A DNA stretch of 64,000 nucleotides, from positions 1 through 64,000 of the forward strand of contig NZ_JAHESE010000004.1 in the NCBI RefSeq assembly GCF_018598175.1. Direction: 5' to 3'. The DNA is from Dawidia cretensis (lineage in GTDB: Bacteria > Bacteroidota > Bacteroidia > Cytophagales > Cyclobacteriaceae). This document shows, in pieces, positions 16,350-24,644 of the stretch (position 1 is the stretch's first letter; each line of letters opens with the position of its first letter). Made by a program: the position numbers and the translations under genes. The notes below the pieces were generated by a model, which saw only the letters and a list, made by a program, of their open reading frames with translations, was not told the DNA's origin and did no database searches.

Positions 16350-16644
16350 AACTTTAGGGGTTATAAGTAGTACCTCTAAGATACTTAAAAAGCTAGCGTT
16401 TTCGTGCCTAGAAAAACAGGCGCATTTTATAAAAGAAAGTATCAACCAGACACGTATTCCGCAGGGACAAACGCCGGGCAACATCGGGAACCAGGTCGAT
16501 CTGTTAGTCTGGCCGCCGGTAATTGGGGTCAGGGCCTGTGGGGCATCCGATGGCCATCAGCGGTACGAGCTTTGCCACCGAGGCACACGTGCAGGTATTT
16601 TTCGGCACCCTGCCCTGCGGTTGTGACCGGTGTTACGCCCGAGC

Positions 16645-16749
16645 GATTACCACGACGGTGCCGGTGGGCGCCAGCTCAAGAGACATCGGCGACCTTGTCA
16701 TTTACCGGATTCTGGTCAATGGATATGCTAATGCTGCCGGGCCGTACAA
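16645..16749 (+). pseudogene. Pirin gene remnant
   Basis: The plus-strand frame through this stretch reads RDIGDLVIYRILVNGYANAA. It closely matches the N-terminus of the intact pirin at 10227-11111 (ADIGDLKIYRILANRYAHAV). About 250 downstream residues, including the metal-binding His motifs, are absent, and the frame changes to unrelated sequence by about 16750. Confidence 0.6.
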
Positions 16750-16785
16750 AAACGGCTGTTTTTTCGGTATTATTCGTAATACGGC

Positions 16786-16817
16786 AAATATTTATTGTTT
16801 ATCAGTAAATATTTATT
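16786..16817. repeat. Direct repeat upstream of DUF2975/HTH pair
   Basis: AAATATTTATT occurs at 16786-16796 and 16807-16817. The starts are 21 bases apart (two helical turns), just before the DUF2975 gene: a plausible operator for the adjacent HTH protein or an A/T-rich promoter element. Confidence 0.4.
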
Positions 16818-16831
16818 AAATTCACATCAGA

Positions 16832-17332
16832 ATGATAACCATAAAACAGTCTATGAAAAGAATTTCAACAGGATTTCTTCAGGCAGTCATCGTGCTTATC
16901 GGCATCGTGGTGCTTGCCGTTCTGATTCGGCTTCCCTTAACCGAGGGAAGAGCTGTAAACTTAGATTTGTTAAGCATTTACCTGGACCCGCTCATTTTGT
17001 ATGGATACGCAACATCAATCGCCTTTTTTGTTGCGCTGTATAAGGCGTTCAAATTATTAGCGTACATAGGCCACAATAAAGTGTTCTCATCAGACTCTGT
17101 TGCGGCCTTAAAGAGCATAAAGTATTGTGCAATCGTGTTTAGTATTTTAATTGTGATAGCAGGACTATACATAATGTTATCCCATAATAAGGAGGACGAC
17201 CCCGCGGGTTTTCTTGCCATTTGTATCGTGACTACGTTTGCTTCTATCGTCGTGGCAACTGCTGCGGCAATATTTGAGAAAATCTTGCAGAACGCCATCG
17301 ATATGAAATCTGAGAATGATTTAACAATTTAA
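16832..17332 (+). CDS. DUF2975 family membrane protein
   Basis: A 166-residue integral membrane protein with four predicted helices (about residues 12-32, 50-70, 95-118 and 130-152). The pattern of a first long loop, AFFVALYKAFKLLAYIGHNK and a central Lys/Ser-rich loop fits DUF2975. It is followed 3 bases later by a short YozG-like HTH gene; this two-gene pairing is common and suggests a small regulatory unit. The precise function is unknown. The start could also be Met8 (MKRIST). Confidence 0.8.
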   Translation: MITIKQSMKRISTGFLQAVIVLIGIVVLAVLIRLPLTEGRAVNLDLLSIYLDPLILYGYATSIAFFVALYKAFKLLAYIGHNKVFSSDSVAALKSIKYCAIVFSILIVIAGLYIMLSHNKEDDPAGFLAICIVTTFASIVVATAAAIFEKILQNAIDMKSENDLTI

Positions 17333-17335
17333 GCC

Positions 17336-17548
17336 ATGCCAATCATTGTAAACTTAGACGTGATGATGGCAAAACGAAAAACTTCTCTGAATGAACTTTC
17401 CGAAAAAGTTGATTTGACATTATCTAACCTCTCTATCTTAAAGACAGGTAAGGCGAAAGCAATTCGCTTTAGCACCTTAAATGCAATTTGCAAAGCATTA
17501 GATTGCCAACCAGGGGACATTTTGGAATACGTAGATAACAGGGAATGA
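17336..17548 (+). CDS. Short XRE-type helix-turn-helix regulator (YozG-like)
   Basis: A 70-residue Cro/C1-type DNA-binding protein made almost entirely of the HTH domain: MMAKRKTSLNELSEKVDLTL, SNLSILKTGKAKAIRFSTL, then AICKALDCQPGDILEY. Its start lies 4 bases after the stop of the DUF2975 gene, so the two are one operon. It probably regulates that operon, perhaps through the direct repeats at 16786-16817. Confidence 0.9.
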   Translation: MPIIVNLDVMMAKRKTSLNELSEKVDLTLSNLSILKTGKAKAIRFSTLNAICKALDCQPGDILEYVDNRE

Positions 17549-17891
17549 TGAAAGTGAATGAAGAGAGCTTATTCGTCTCCAAATTTCAGGTATTGCCGCA
17601 ACCGGGTAGTAAAATAATCTGTTTGGAGTGACATATATAATTCCTTATCGATCTACCAGATCCATTTCTGAAATATATCCGACCCGTACAAACGCCATTC
17701 ATCCGTTAAAATCGTTAGCCTAATTGCTATCGATATACTTCCCTTCGCTGGTAGCTTACATATTTAGTCCTGACCTACGTCCCACAACCTGGTTTATAAG
17801 GCACTTCAACTCGTGGGTCTTTTCATTGTATTTGGATACGCGGGTTTATTTAATTATCTTTGTTACTAAGATATTTAATAAATAAGATATT
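17549..17891. other. Intergenic region before marR-rph operon
   Basis: About 340 bases without a gene. The first 270 hold nothing recognisable; the last 60 contain the promoter and operator-like repeats listed separately. Confidence 0.5.
17831..17890 (+). promoter_or_regulatory. Promoter and MarR operator candidates for the rph operon
   Basis: TTTG (17831-17834), a 20-base spacer and TATCTTTG (17855-17862) form a near-perfect Bacteroidota promoter. The -7 element is embedded in an inverted repeat TATCTT-N7-AAGATA (17855-17873). TAAGATAT occurs again at 17883-17890, just before the MarR start, forming a direct repeat with 17867-17874. A MarR dimer bound here would block its own promoter. Confidence 0.65.
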
Positions 17892-18347
17892 ATGGACAAG
17901 GACACGGTACGGCACATCCGCAAGCTGAGCCAACAGTATGCCTACATCTCTATTCAGATGCACGAGGCCATTGGGCGTAAGGCGGGGCTTTCGGGTACGG
18001 ACCATAAGTACCTGGGCTTTTTAATCGAGAAGGGGCAGATGACGGCGGGAGAGCTCGCCACGCTCACGGGCCTAACGACGGGTGCTGTGACGGGGTTAAT
18101 AGACAGGTTTGAAAAGAAGAAACTGGTAAAACGGCGGTTTGCGGAGGAGGACAGGCGGAAGGTTCTCATTGAGCCTAATACAAAAAATATCATGGCGCTT
18201 TTTGAACCGCTGTATAAGGAGTTTCGGAGTAATTCCGAAAAGTTGATTGCATCCTTTTCGGGGAAAGAGCTGAATGTGCTGGAGACCTATTTCTCCAGCG
18301 CCGTTAAAATAATGGAAGAGACAACGAACAAGGTCAACGATAGATAG
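17892..18347 (+). CDS. MarR family transcriptional regulator
   Basis: A 151-residue winged-helix regulator. The DNA-binding core is QMTAGELATLTGLTTGAVTG, then LIDRFEKKKLVKRRFAEEDR with the wing RKVLIEP; the flanking helices form the dimer interface. It is the first gene of an operon with rifamycin phosphotransferase (25-base gap) and sits behind a promoter overlapped by inverted repeats. It probably represses the operon, with a drug or drug-like ligand releasing it; this is inferred. Confidence 0.92.
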   Translation: MDKDTVRHIRKLSQQYAYISIQMHEAIGRKAGLSGTDHKYLGFLIEKGQMTAGELATLTGLTTGAVTGLIDRFEKKKLVKRRFAEEDRRKVLIEPNTKNIMALFEPLYKEFRSNSEKLIASFSGKELNVLETYFSSAVKIMEETTNKVNDR

Positions 18348-18372
18348 AAGCTGAAACGTAAATACTTCAACT

Positions 18373-20994
18373 ATGATCGGAGGGAGTTCATTTGTATTGA
18401 GTCTTCAGGAGAGTGACAGGACGAAGCTTGCCATCGTCGGCGGGAAGGGAGCAAACCTGGGGGAACTGAAGAAGATCGGAGGGATTCTCGTGCCGGATGG
18501 CTTTTGCATCACGACGGATGCTTTTACACGTGCGCTCGGTGAGAACTCCACGATCAAGGTGTTGCTGAATCGGTTGTCAACTTTCGGGGTGGCAGACCTG
18601 GATAAGATCCGTGGGGTTAGCGGTGAGATTCGTAGGATCATCGAAGGGGTAGCCCTTTCTCAGGATATTCGTGAAGAAATCACACGCTCCCTTTCCAGGT
18701 TTGACGAGAAAGAAGCCTTTGCTGTGCGGTCGAGTGCGACAGCGGAAGATCTGCCGACGGCGTCTTTTGCCGGACAGCAGGATACATACCTGAATGTTAT
18801 CGGCGTCGAGGCAATCTTACGGCACATCAGCAAATGTTGGGCATCACTCTTTACAGCGCGTGCAGTACTATACCGTATTCAAAATGGTTTTGATCATCGA
18901 AAGGTGCATTTGTCGGTGGTAGTGCAAAGGATGGTTTCTCCGCAGGTGGCCGGTATCATGTTTACAGCCGACCCCGTTACGGGCAACAGGAAGGTCATAT
19001 CCATCGACGCCAGTTTCGGCCTGGGGGAAGCGTTGGTCTCGGGTCTGGTACATGCCGACGTTTATAAAGTACGCGACGGCCAGGTAATCGATAAAAAGAT
19101 AGGTGCCAAGAAGCTGGCTATTTATGCTTTTAAGGATGGCGGGACAAAAACGCAAGAGATTGAGCCCGCGAAGCAAAACACACAAGCCCTTACGGATGGG
19201 CAGATTTTGCGGCTGGCACACCTTGGCAGAGGGATTGAACAACACTTTGGCTACCCGCAGGATATTGAGTGGTGTTTGGCCGACGATAGAATCTATATTG
19301 TTCAGAGTAGACCGATTACAACATTATTTCCGGTTCCCGAAGAGAATGATCGGGAGAATCATGTGTATATATCCGTCGGGCATCAGCAAATGATGACGGA
19401 CGCGATGAAACCCCTGGGGCTATCGGTGCGGCAGTTAACTTCTGCCGGCCCGATGGCTATTGCGGGAGGACGGATGTTTGTGGATGTTGCGGCCAGGTTG
19501 TCGTCACCGGCCACCCGGAAAGCGATACTGGATATGGCGGGCCAATTCGATCCACTTATAAAAGACGCCCTCATGACGATTCTTGAGCGGGATGATTTTA
19601 TAAAATTACTGCCAGGCGACGAGCCCGCTAAAGGTAGTCGTGTTCTTTCGATGGCGGGCTTCCGTACGCAACTTGAAAATGATCCCGCCATTGCCGCTGG
19701 CCTGGTTGCCCGCAGCCAGGCATCGATAAAAGCCTTACAGGAAAACATTCAATCAAAATCAGGATCGGATCTGCTCGATCTTATTCGGGAGGATCTTGAC
19801 CAATTGAAGACCAGTCTATTTGATTCGCAGAACATGGCCGCGATCATGGGGGCCATGGATGCTGCCGTCTGGATCAATGACAAGATGAACGAATGGCTGG
19901 GTGAAGTAAACGTAGCCGATACGCTGTCGCAGTCTGTGCCGAACAATGTCACTTCGGAAATGGGCCTGGCGCTGTTGGATGTCGCCGATGTGATCCGTCC
20001 GTATCCGGCGGTAATTGAATATTTACAACGTGCACACGGTAAAGATTTTTTAGATGAACTGGTGAATATCGCGGGAGGAGACGAGGCACGGAAGGCGGTC
20101 GATGCTTATCTGGAGAAGTACGGCATGCGGTGTGCCGGTGAAATCGATATTACGAGAACGCGGTGGCGTGAAGATCCCAGGATACTGGTTCCCCTGATTC
20201 TTAGCAACATCCGAAACTTTGCGCCCCAGGCCAGCCAACGTAAATTTGAACAGGGGCGGCAGGAAGCGTTGAAAAAAGAAGCGGAGCTGTTGAATCGACT
20301 TAAGCAATTACCGGACGGTGAACAAAAAGCCGAGGAGACAAAACGCATGATCAGCCTGGTTCGGAATTTTGCCGGCTATCGGGAGTATCCTAAATACGAC
20401 ATTGTGAGTCGTTATTTTGTGTATAAGCAGGCCTTGCTGCGGGAAGCGGAAGCCCTCATGTTAGCGAATGTTATTCACAACAAGGAAGATATAGCGTATC
20501 TCACGTTTGAAGAGCTGCACGAAGTTGTACGCCATCATGCACTGGATTATCAGGTCATCAAGAAGCGGAAGGATGACTACGAGCTGTATAAGAAATTGAC
20601 ACCCCCGCGGGTTATTACGTCGGATGGTGAAATCATTACGGGTACGTACAAACGGGAGAATCTTCCGCCGGGGGCGATTATCGGCCTGGCTGTTTCCTCA
20701 GGAATTGTAGAAGGGCGAGCACGCGTTATCGTAAAGATGGAAGATGCTGTTCTGGAAGATGGCGACATTTTAGTTACTCCGTTTACCGACCCTAGCTGGA
20801 CGCCGTTGTTCTTATCGATAAAAGGACTGATTACTGAAGTGGGAGGATTGATGACTCACGGCGCGGTGATTGCGCGCGAATATGGTCTGCCTGCCGTGGT
20901 CGCGGTGGAGCATGCTGCCCGGTTGATTAAAGATGGGCAGAGAATTCGTGTGAACGGAACGGATGGATATGTAGAAATTTTAAAAAGCGAATAG
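18373..20994 (+). CDS. rph: Rifamycin-inactivating phosphotransferase
   Basis: Inactivates rifamycins by transferring the beta-phosphate of ATP to the ansa-chain hydroxyl, releasing AMP and phosphate. The 873-residue protein has the three RPH domains in order. The ATP-binding domain (about 1-310) has GGKGANLGELKKI, VRSSATAEDLPTASFAGQQD and DIEWCLADDRIYIVQSRPIT. The rifamycin-binding domain (about 320-750) has VGHQQMMTDAMKPLGLSVRQ and KYGMRCAGEIDITRTRW. The swivelling His domain has GGLMTHGAVIAREYGLPAVV with catalytic His near residue 829. The match to known RPH, as opposed to PEP synthase, is strong in the central domain. Described RPHs are mainly from Gram-positive bacteria, so transfer is possible. 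It forms an operon with marR and a deaminase. Confidence 0.95.
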   Translation: MIGGSSFVLSLQESDRTKLAIVGGKGANLGELKKIGGILVPDGFCITTDAFTRALGENSTIKVLLNRLSTFGVADLDKIRGVSGEIRRIIEGVALSQDIREEITRSLSRFDEKEAFAVRSSATAEDLPTASFAGQQDTYLNVIGVEAILRHISKCWASLFTARAVLYRIQNGFDHRKVHLSVVVQRMVSPQVAGIMFTADPVTGNRKVISIDASFGLGEALVSGLVHADVYKVRDGQVIDKKIGAKKLAIYAFKDGGTKTQEIEPAKQNTQALTDGQILRLAHLGRGIEQHFGYPQDIEWCLADDRIYIVQSRPITTLFPVPEENDRENHVYISVGHQQMMTDAMKPLGLSVRQLTSAGPMAIAGGRMFVDVAARLSSPATRKAILDMAGQFDPLIKDALMTILERDDFIKLLPGDEPAKGSRVLSMAGFRTQLENDPAIAAGLVARSQASIKALQENIQSKSGSDLLDLIREDLDQLKTSLFDSQNMAAIMGAMDAAVWINDKMNEWLGEVNVADTLSQSVPNNVTSEMGLALLDVADVIRPYPAVIEYLQRAHGKDFLDELVNIAGGDEARKAVDAYLEKYGMRCAGEIDITRTRWREDPRILVPLILSNIRNFAPQASQRKFEQGRQEALKKEAELLNRLKQLPDGEQKAEETKRMISLVRNFAGYREYPKYDIVSRYFVYKQALLREAEALMLANVIHNKEDIAYLTFEELHEVVRHHALDYQVIKKRKDDYELYKKLTPPRVITSDGEIITGTYKRENLPPGAIIGLAVSSGIVEGRARVIVKMEDAVLEDGDILVTPFTDPSWTPLFLSIKGLITEVGGLMTHGAVIAREYGLPAVVAVEHAARLIKDGQRIRVNGTDGYVEILKSE

Positions 20995-20995
20995 A

Positions 20996-21409
20996 ATGAA
21001 CAACCATCAACGCTTTATGCAACGCTGTTATGAGCTTGCTGAGCTCGCCGCCCGGGAGGGCGAAAGTCCGGTAGGAAGCGTGATTGTAAAAGACGGCGTC
21101 ATTATCGGCGAAGCGTATGAAAAAAGTCGTCAGCTAAAAGATATTACCCGGCACGCTGAGACATTGGCCATCCTGGATGCACGGCAGCGGGGCAGAAACT
21201 TAGAAGGCGTTACCATGTATACTAATGTGGAACCTTGCATTCTTTGTTCGTATGTTATACGCCACCACAAAATTGGTCATGTGGTCTTTGTGAAATATTC
21301 CGGTGAGCTCGGCGGGACTGTTGAACCGTTCAATGTTCTAACAGCGTCGTGCTTTAATTCTTGGGGGCTTCCTCCTGTAATCACCCAAGTTTCAGAAAGA
21401 GGATTATAA
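20996..21409 (+). CDS. Nucleoside/cytidine deaminase-like protein
   Basis: A 137-residue zinc-dependent deaminase of the cytidine/deoxycytidylate superfamily. The zinc ligands and proton shuttle are intact: HAE (His53, Glu55) and EPCILCSYV (Cys81, Cys84). The order and length resemble guanine deaminase/TadA-like enzymes, but the TadA tRNA-binding C-terminus is missing, so a free base or nucleoside substrate is more likely. It begins one base after the rph stop and must be cotranscribed. Its role with rph is unexplained. Confidence 0.88.
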   Translation: MNNHQRFMQRCYELAELAAREGESPVGSVIVKDGVIIGEAYEKSRQLKDITRHAETLAILDARQRGRNLEGVTMYTNVEPCILCSYVIRHHKIGHVVFVKYSGELGGTVEPFNVLTASCFNSWGLPPVITQVSERGL

Positions 21410-21770
21410 ACGGGAAGGCAATACATCGGAAGTTGGAGGATATTAAGAACTTTAGGAATACGATGAATCACTGCGAGCCGTTATGTTTTCTAGGCACGAC
21501 AATAGACTGTACGCAAGCATTGAGAATGCATGCAATACTATATGATTTAATATGCTGGATGGATCCAGACCTTGTCCGTTACTTTCAAAGTATTGATACT
21601 TGTGCGGCCAAAATAGCACAAATTGTGCGGACTTAGTTATCCAAATTCCGCTGTAATAAAGTCTAACTTCCCATTTAGACAATCGTCAATTAGCCTACAA
21701 CAATCGTCATTCCGGCTACACCTTGCTCATCGCGCAGCGGTACCTTTGTGATACAAAATCACGATAGACC
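21410..21770. other. Intergenic region between deaminase and monooxygenase-like genes
   Basis: About 360 AT-richer bases with only short open frames that resemble nothing. No convincing terminator hairpin was found. The promoter for the next gene is at the right end. Confidence 0.5.
21741..21748 (+). promoter_or_regulatory. Promoter -7 element before the 105-aa gene
   Basis: TACCTTTG matches TAnnTTTG exactly, 22 bases before the ATG at 21771. A TTG at 21723-21725 is the only -33 candidate, with a short 15-base spacer. Confidence 0.45.
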
Positions 21771-22088
21771 ATGCGCAAGCAAACAAAAGAACTCTCCGCA
21801 ATCGAGATTACATCGTTCTTACTGCAGACGGAGTTTTCCATGCAGGACTTTATTGAGGTCAATGTACCGATCGATGCCTGGCTAAAAGAGCAGCCTGGGT
21901 TTGTCTCCCGGCACATTGCTCAGGAAACGGATGGCCGTATTACGGATATGCTGCTGTGGGGAAGTGTCAGCCAGGGCACGCAGGCCATGCACCGGCTGAT
22001 GGATGTCTTTCGTGACTCGCCTATTCACAGCATGATCGACCAGGGCACGGTGTCGTGGAACGTGATGCCCGTACGGCATCAGATTTAG
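21771..22088 (+). CDS. Small antibiotic-biosynthesis-monooxygenase-like (dimeric alpha/beta barrel) protein
   Basis: A 105-residue soluble protein. QDFIEVNVPIDAWLKEQPGF, VSRHIAQETDGRITDMLLWG and SVSQGTQAMHRLMDVFRDSP fit the beta-alpha-beta pattern of ABM/EthD-type barrels, in which one strand carries W/G after a stretch of charged residues. No catalytic residue can be assigned. It precedes an AraC regulator by 13 bases, so the two may be linked in expression. The family call is tentative. Confidence 0.65.
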   Translation: MRKQTKELSAIEITSFLLQTEFSMQDFIEVNVPIDAWLKEQPGFVSRHIAQETDGRITDMLLWGSVSQGTQAMHRLMDVFRDSPIHSMIDQGTVSWNVMPVRHQI

Positions 22089-22089
22089 C

Positions 22090-22097
22090 TACCTTTG
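22090..22097 (+). promoter_or_regulatory. -7 element immediately upstream of AraC gene
   Basis: TACCTTTG, an exact TAnnTTTG match, lies only 4 bases before the GTG start at 22102. The transcript would begin at or next to the start codon, giving a nearly leaderless message, unless the true start is farther in. Confidence 0.4.
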
Positions 22098-22101
22098 TGC
22101 C

Positions 22102-23016
22102 GTGAAGACCGATCAACCCGTCTTGTTCGAATCGATTGCTGCGCTGCACCGGGCCGTTGGGCAGCCGGCGCCCCTGCATCCGCTGGTCAGCATCGTCAAT
22201 TATGGCGAAGTCGGCGGCGACCTGTCGCACCTGGCGAGCGGTATGATCATGGGCTTTTACAAGATTTCCTTCAAGACGCGCTTTCGCGGCAGGATACGGT
22301 ATGGCCAGGGATACTATGACTTCGAGGCGGGCGGTATGTCGTTCATTGCGCCCGGGCAGCTCATTCGCGGCGTAGACGAAGAGGCTGACTACGAAGGCAT
22401 GTCGCTGCACGTGCATCCTGATCTGCTTCGGCCGTATGCGCTGGGTAAGGCCATCCGGAACTACGGTTTCTTTTCGTATACGGCAGCCGAGGCGTTGTAT
22501 GTATCTGAAAAAGAGAAGGAGACCATCCTGACGGTTTTTGATCGTATTCAGGACGAGCTGAACGAACGGATCGACTCGTTTAGCCAGGACGTGATCGTAA
22601 ACCAGATCGAGCTGCTGCTGAACTATAGCAATCGGTTCTATAACCGCCAGTTTATCACGCGTAAGGCGGTTAACAGCGATATACTCGGCCGGTTTGAGGA
22701 GCTTCTGGAGGTATACTTCCGGGATGAGAAAACCCTGATGACCGGCTTGCCGACCGTGCAATACCTGGCCGACCAGCTCAATCTATCCCCACGGTACCTG
22801 AGCGACCTGCTGCGATCGCTGACCGGCCAGAATACCCAGCAGCACATCCATAATAAGGTGATCGAAAAGGCCAAGGAATACCTGGTGGCCGGTCAGTTGA
22901 CCGTGGCCGAGGTCGCCTACCAGCTGGGGTTCGAGCATTCCCAGTCGTTTAATAAGGTCTTTAAGAAAAAGACCAGCCAGACGCCCCTTGAATTCAGGCA
23001 AACGTTTAAAGGCTAG
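22102..23016 (+). CDS. AraC family transcriptional regulator
   Basis: A 304-residue regulator beginning with GTG. The N-terminal half is a cupin-like domain (GGMSFIAPGQLIRGVDEEAD, GMSLHVHPDLLRPYALGKAI). The C-terminal double HTH reads LADQLNLSPRYLSDLLRSLT and VAEVAYQLGFEHSQSFNKVF then KKKTSQTPLEFRQ. It follows the ABM-like gene and precedes a two-component pair. Its targets are unknown; the ABM-like gene is the nearest candidate. Confidence 0.92.
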   Translation: MKTDQPVLFESIAALHRAVGQPAPLHPLVSIVNYGEVGGDLSHLASGMIMGFYKISFKTRFRGRIRYGQGYYDFEAGGMSFIAPGQLIRGVDEEADYEGMSLHVHPDLLRPYALGKAIRNYGFFSYTAAEALYVSEKEKETILTVFDRIQDELNERIDSFSQDVIVNQIELLLNYSNRFYNRQFITRKAVNSDILGRFEELLEVYFRDEKTLMTGLPTVQYLADQLNLSPRYLSDLLRSLTGQNTQQHIHNKVIEKAKEYLVAGQLTVAEVAYQLGFEHSQSFNKVFKKKTSQTPLEFRQTFKG

Positions 23017-23087
23017 CCAACGGTAATTTTCCATCCCACGAAAGCAGGCATTCACCCCATTTGCTTGGTAGGCGGTGTCGGTCCCAG

Positions 23088-23095
23088 TATCTTTC
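23088..23095 (+). promoter_or_regulatory. Probable -7 element for the LytS-like kinase
   Basis: TATCTTTC differs by one base from TAnnTTTG, and CTTGG 19-20 bases upstream could serve as -33. A start of transcription near 23103 supports the ATG at 23124 as the translation start rather than the TTG at 23061. Confidence 0.4.
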
Positions 23096-23123
23096 GGATA
23101 CTATTGGGAAATATATATACGGC

Positions 23124-24644
23124 ATGTTAGAAAAGATCGATTTGAAACGAACGGAATTTTGGGCAGCCACGGTCCTGTACGCGTTTGCACTTATCCTGTT
23201 GCTGAGAGACGTATCCAACAGCAACATGGTACCGATATGGACACCGTATCGGGAGTTTTTTGAGGAAAACCACCTGCATTATTCGTACTCCAAAAATTAT
23301 TTCTTTCCCCAGGTGGCCCGCCTAACCGGTTATTATGGTGCTTTCCTGCTCTGGAATTTTGTGATCACCCCGTGCCTGTTGGTGCGGCGTCGGATGATCT
23401 GGGGTATAATGTTGATCCCTGTGTTGCTCGGTGCTCTTTGGCTGTTGCTGACGTTTACGGACACCTGGCTGCGGAGTTACCTGTTTGAGATTAAGACGGC
23501 TGATTATGCGCATAACTTAATGATCAAGCAGAGTCTGGTGACTGCCGTGTGGGTCCTGATCGCACTGGCAGGCTATACGTTTGCCAAGCGGATCATAGCA
23601 AACGTGCTGGCGCGCATCGCTCAGTTGTTACCCCAATACAGTACAGTGGCCCAAAACATATTCCTGGCGCTGGTGGTGTGGGGAGCGGTGGGTGTAGGGA
23701 TTGTTATGTTCATGCCGGTGACGAAAACCGTCATCCAGGGTATGGGCATTGTACTGTTCAGTATCTTTCTATATGGACTCTCCTTTACGATGCTTCTCGA
23801 AAACACGTTAAAGAAAGGTCTTTGGGCCTACCTGTTGAGGATTGCCGGCATTAGCATGGGCGCTGGCTTGCTCCTTTTTGTCGTGGGCGGTACGGGGTGG
23901 CGGCATCGTGATTTTATGCTGGTGACGGTGACCGCGAACGGATTCTTCCAGGTGTTTATATGCGCCCCGCTGTATTGGCTGATATATCAGCGTAGTCTGA
24001 GCGCGCGCCAGCAGCTCACATCGCTCCGGACGGCGCTGGGGAGCTCGTCGGCCAACCTGGACTTTCTGCGGTCGCAGATCAACCCACACTTTTTGTTCAA
24101 TGCGCTGAATACACTTTACGGTACAGCGTTGCAAGAATCTGCTGAACGCACAGGGGAGGGCATTCAGCGCCTGGGTGATATGATGCGCTTTATGCTGCGC
24201 GAGAACATCCAGGAGAAAATACTGCTGGGGCGTGAGATCGAATACTTGCAAAACTACGTGGCATTGCAGACCCTGCGCATACAATCGTCCCCCGACATTA
24301 CCATCTCGCAGCACATCGAAGACGACGTGCACGATCTGCACATTGCGCCCATGCTTCTGATCCCGTTTGTAGAAAACGCCTTCAAACACGGCATTAGCCT
24401 GCGTAAGCCGTCGCAAGTGGTCATCTCGTTGCAGATTCGAGAAGGTATATTATACTTCGACGTGCGCAATACCGTGCACGAAAAACAAGACCACGACATC
24501 GAGGCTGATAAGAATGGCATTGGATTGGAAAATGTACGACTACGACTGCAGCTGTTATATCCGCAAAAGCACGAGCTGGTTGTGCGCCAGACAGCCCTCG
24601 AGTTCTTTATTCACTTAACCGTTCGACTGACCGAAAAAGTATGA
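23124..24644 (+). CDS. LytS-type sensor histidine kinase (His_kinase family)
   Basis: Membrane sensor kinase of 506 residues. The N-terminal region (to about residue 290) carries about eight hydrophobic helices. The kinase core begins with NLDFLRSQINPHFLFNALNT (phospho-accepting His in NPHFLFN) and ends with an HATPase domain: LLIPFVENAFKHGISLRKPS (N box) and DKNGIGLENVRLRLQLLYPQ (G box). This is the LytS/AlgZ arrangement. The stop overlaps the start of the LytTR response regulator (ATGA), its obvious partner. ATG 23124 was chosen because the upstream 21 codons overlap the promoter. Confidence 0.92.
   Translation: MLEKIDLKRTEFWAATVLYAFALILLLRDVSNSNMVPIWTPYREFFEENHLHYSYSKNYFFPQVARLTGYYGAFLLWNFVITPCLLVRRRMIWGIMLIPVLLGALWLLLTFTDTWLRSYLFEIKTADYAHNLMIKQSLVTAVWVLIALAGYTFAKRIIANVLARIAQLLPQYSTVAQNIFLALVVWGAVGVGIVMFMPVTKTVIQGMGIVLFSIFLYGLSFTMLLENTLKKGLWAYLLRIAGISMGAGLLLFVVGGTGWRHRDFMLVTVTANGFFQVFICAPLYWLIYQRSLSARQQLTSLRTALGSSSANLDFLRSQINPHFLFNALNTLYGTALQESAERTGEGIQRLGDMMRFMLRENIQEKILLGREIEYLQNYVALQTLRIQSSPDITISQHIEDDVHDLHIAPMLLIPFVENAFKHGISLRKPSQVVISLQIREGILYFDVRNTVHEKQDHDIEADKNGIGLENVRLRLQLLYPQKHELVVRQTALEFFIHLTVRLTEKV

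Larger units (their letters stand above)
16350..16831. other. Intergenic region with a pirin remnant and repeats
   Basis: No intact gene. It contains the pirin stub listed next, a short hairpin GCCGT/ACGGC followed by TGTTTTTT (16741-16762) that may terminate transcription, and direct repeats before the DUF2975 gene. Confidence 0.5.

Noticed and set aside
22021-22761. Minus-strand 246-codon frame
   Set aside because: Antisense to the intact AraC gene, with no recognisable domain.
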